In this document: positions 62,423 through 64,000 of the stretch, piece after piece
Position numbering within the stretch: the first letter of the stretch is position 1
Layout: every line of letters starts with the position of its first letter
NCBI GenBank assembly: GCA_002319965.1
Contig: DCJQ01000039.1
Coordinates: forward strand, 66,573-130,572
Origin: Megasphaera sp. UBA1696
GTDB lineage: Bacteria > Bacillota > Negativicutes > Veillonellales > Megasphaeraceae
Length of the DNA: 64,000 nt
Reading direction: 5' to 3'
Position numbers and translations under genes: made by a program
The notes under the pieces: model-generated
The model's input: only the letters and a program-made list of their open reading frames with translations
Told to the model about the DNA's origin: nothing
Database searches by the model: none

Positions 62423-63160
62423 CTACCAGCTTGTCAAACCCCCATCGACAGGAAGTGCCGCTGCCGTAATGAAAGAAGCATCCTCGTCGAGAAGAAAGGC
62501 AATGGCCTTGGCCACTTCATCGGCCCGAGCCAATCGGTATAAGGGGTATTGTTCTTTCATGGTCTCCCGCTCCATATCGGGATGATCCCGCAGCTGTTTT
62601 TCGAGCATCGGCGTTTCGACGTCACCGGGACAGACACAATTGACCCGTATCTGATGCGGTGCCGCTTCGAGGGCCAGCGACTTTGTAAAGGCTACGACGG
62701 CGCCCTTGGTCGCTCCATAGACGGAGCAGGCAATATTGCCCTGGAGTCCGGCATCGCTGCTGACGGTTACGATACTGCCCGGCCGGCGGCGCAGGTGCGG
62801 CAAGGCATATTTACAAAGGGAAATAGTCCCGTAGACATTGACGGCAAAGAGCTGCTGCACGTCGTCAGGCGTCACATTTTCAAGGAGCCCCTGGGTATAG
62901 ACGCCGGCCGAGGTCACCAAGCCGTCGAGACTGCCAAAGCGGCGAATCGTTTCGGCCACCATATTCCGGCAGTCATCATCGCAGCTGACGTCGCCTTTAA
63001 TGTAATGGACGGCCCTGTCCTTTCCCAGTTGCTGCAGTGCCGCCCTCCCTTTCTCCTCGTCTCTGCCGCTGACGGCGACCTGCCAGCCCCTTTCCAGGAG
63101 TACGGCCGCCGTCGCAAGGCCGATGCCCGACGTGCCGCCGCTGATAAGTGCGGTATTCAT
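62423..63160 (-). CDS. SDR-family oxidoreductase (FabG-like)
   Basis: 245 residues. ALISGGTSGIGLATAAVLLERG (TGxxxGxG type, with Ser for Thr), catalytic VYGATKGAVVAFTKSLALE (YxxxK), CVCPGDVETPML and the C-terminal LPVDGGLT. NAG is replaced by SAG. Substrate unknown. ATG 63160 has GAGGAGG upstream, 10 bp after the TauE/SafE gene. Confidence 0.92.
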   Translation of the reverse strand: MNTALISGGTSGIGLATAAVLLERGWQVAVSGRDEEKGRAALQQLGKDRAVHYIKGDVSCDDDCRNMVAETIRRFGSLDGLVTSAGVYTQGLLENVTPDDVQQLFAVNVYGTISLCKYALPHLRRRPGSIVTVSSDAGLQGNIACSVYGATKGAVVAFTKSLALEAAPHQIRVNCVCPGDVETPMLEKQLRDHPDMERETMKEQYPLYRLARADEVAKAIAFLLDEDASFITAAALPVDGGLTSW

Positions 63161-63170
63161 GATAACCTCC

Positions 63171-63959
63171 TCATAAAATGCCAAGATAAGAAAGGCCCAG
63201 CTTTCCAATAAGTGCTGCCGTCACGACGAGCATGACGACCCGAACAAAACCGGTTCCTCGGCGGATGGCCAATCGCGAACCGAAAAAGGCTCCCGTAAAG
63301 ATGCACAGGGCCATGACGATGCCGTAGACATAGAGGATTGTTCCGGACCAGACTAAGATGACGAAGGCCGTCACATTGCTCATGAGATTGAGCATCTTAG
63401 CATTGCCGGCTGCCGTGACGAAATCAAAGCCAAGGGCGGCAAAGGCTACGATGAGAAAAGTTCCCGTGCCGGGGCCGGCAAAACCATCATAAAAGCCGAT
63501 TGCAAGCGCAAAGAGGACCGTCAAGGAAAGATTGCGCCCCGTCTCGCCGGCATAGGTATTGACCGAGCCGAGGTTACGCCGTGTAAAAACGACGACGGCG
63601 GCCGCCACCAACGACAGGATAATCAACGGCTGAAGCCATTCAGCACTCATGTGCAGCATGACCAGACAGCCCAAAACGGCCCCTGCAAAGGTACAAGGCA
63701 AAGCCCTTTTCATTAAATGCCGGTCGACTTTGCCGGCCTTAAAGAATTGCCAGGCGCTCATGACGGCCCCAAAGGTAGCTGAAAACTTATTGGTCCCCAG
63801 AGCCAGGTGCGGCGGAAGACCCGCTGCCATCAGGACGGGAAGAGAAACGAGTCCCCCGCCGCCGGCAATAGAATCGACAAAACCGGCTAAGAAACCGCCG
63901 GCCATGATAAAAATCAATACGCCCAAAGACAAGGTCGTATGAAAAAGTTGAACTTCCAC
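63171..63959 (-). CDS. TauE/SafE family sulfite/organic anion permease
   Basis: 262 residues with about eight membrane segments in two repeats: GGFLAGFVDSIAGGGGLVSLPVL and YDGFAGPGTGTFL are the two family signatures. Start is GTG 63959, 8 nt after AAGGAG. Exports or imports sulfite, sulfoacetate or similar anions; the true substrate is unknown. Co-transcribed with the SDR gene. Confidence 0.9.
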   Translation of the reverse strand: MEVQLFHTTLSLGVLIFIMAGGFLAGFVDSIAGGGGLVSLPVLMAAGLPPHLALGTNKFSATFGAVMSAWQFFKAGKVDRHLMKRALPCTFAGAVLGCLVMLHMSAEWLQPLIILSLVAAAVVVFTRRNLGSVNTYAGETGRNLSLTVLFALAIGFYDGFAGPGTGTFLIVAFAALGFDFVTAAGNAKMLNLMSNVTAFVILVWSGTILYVYGIVMALCIFTGAFFGSRLAIRRGTGFVRVVMLVVTAALIGKLGLSYLGIL

Positions 63960-64000
63960 AAACAAGACTCCTTTTAGAATCAAAACCACCAGTTTAACTG

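Noticed and set aside
1..64000. tRNA, rRNA, prophage or attachment sites
   Set aside because: No cloverleaf-like sequence, rRNA, integrase, or phage structural gene was seen on either strand by reading; a tRNAscan run would settle the tRNA point.

Overview
The window is a compact, gene-dense bacterial chromosome segment of moderate GC (about half by eye). A Firmicutes-like core (purEFM operon, PrkC/Stp, RemA, RqcH, SAM-I and FMN riboswitches, rpoZ-gmk-yicC order) sits beside outer-membrane-type functions (O-antigen ligase, LPS-type glycosyltransferases). This points to a diderm Firmicute of the Negativicutes (Megasphaera/Veillonella-like). The genus is an inference; no rRNA is present.

Layout. 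1-3.5 kb: tail of a LacI-type regulator, a MarR-controlled membrane protein with tandem operator palindromes, a DUF421/DUF3290 pair, and MscL with a zinc-ribbon tail. 3.6-6.6 kb: a two-gene operon of a family I CoA-transferase (catalytic Glu position is Asp) and class II fumarase. 6.6-12.4 kb: the purine operon purE-purF-purM-purN-(IMP cyclohydrolase only)-purD, with a consensus promoter, a 19-codon leader ORF and an intrinsic terminator in its leader. 12.4-17.6 kb: a UvrD-type helicase with an inserted DEDDh exonuclease, a split chromate-transporter pair with a divergent LysR regulator, and Ogt.

17.8-29.9 kb: a surface-polysaccharide/LPS cluster (UDP-glucose dehydrogenase plus UDP-glucuronate epimerase for UDP-GalA, five glycosyltransferases, O-antigen ligase, LtaS-type sulfatase, FemAB/GNAT-like protein). 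Its promoter-proximal edge is occupied by an intact IS200/IS605 element (tnpA, tnpB; 30-31.7 kb). 31.8-32.5 kb: a complete MntA/HepT toxin-antitoxin module. 32.6-35.2 kb: ribD-ribE-ribH under an FMN riboswitch, lacking ribBA.

35.2-53.5 kb: the conserved housekeeping string yicC-remA-gmk-rpoZ-coaBC ... metK(SAM-I riboswitch)-priA-def-fmt-rsmB-rlmN-stp-prkC-rsgA-rpe, almost all on the minus strand. It is interrupted by a nitroreductase and an unrecognised plus-strand gene (N-terminal domain, coiled coil, long Pro/Ala/Thr linker, DUF2325-like C-terminus). 53.5-64 kb: a small membrane protein, RqcH, a class II aldolase next to SpeD, YfcE, RdgB, a CofE-like protein with a membrane-anchored partner, MurI, a thioesterase, a DUF1232 protein, a membrane protein with LEA-like repeats, an SDR and a TauE/SafE permease.

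The items that most deserve a second look are the purine leader ORF/attenuator, the Glu-to-Asp CoA-transferase, the helicase-exonuclease fusion, the DUF2325-like gene, the stand-alone IMP cyclohydrolase and the LEA-like membrane protein. No CRISPR array, rRNA or tRNA gene was seen. All functional calls come from reading motifs and context; no database search was run.
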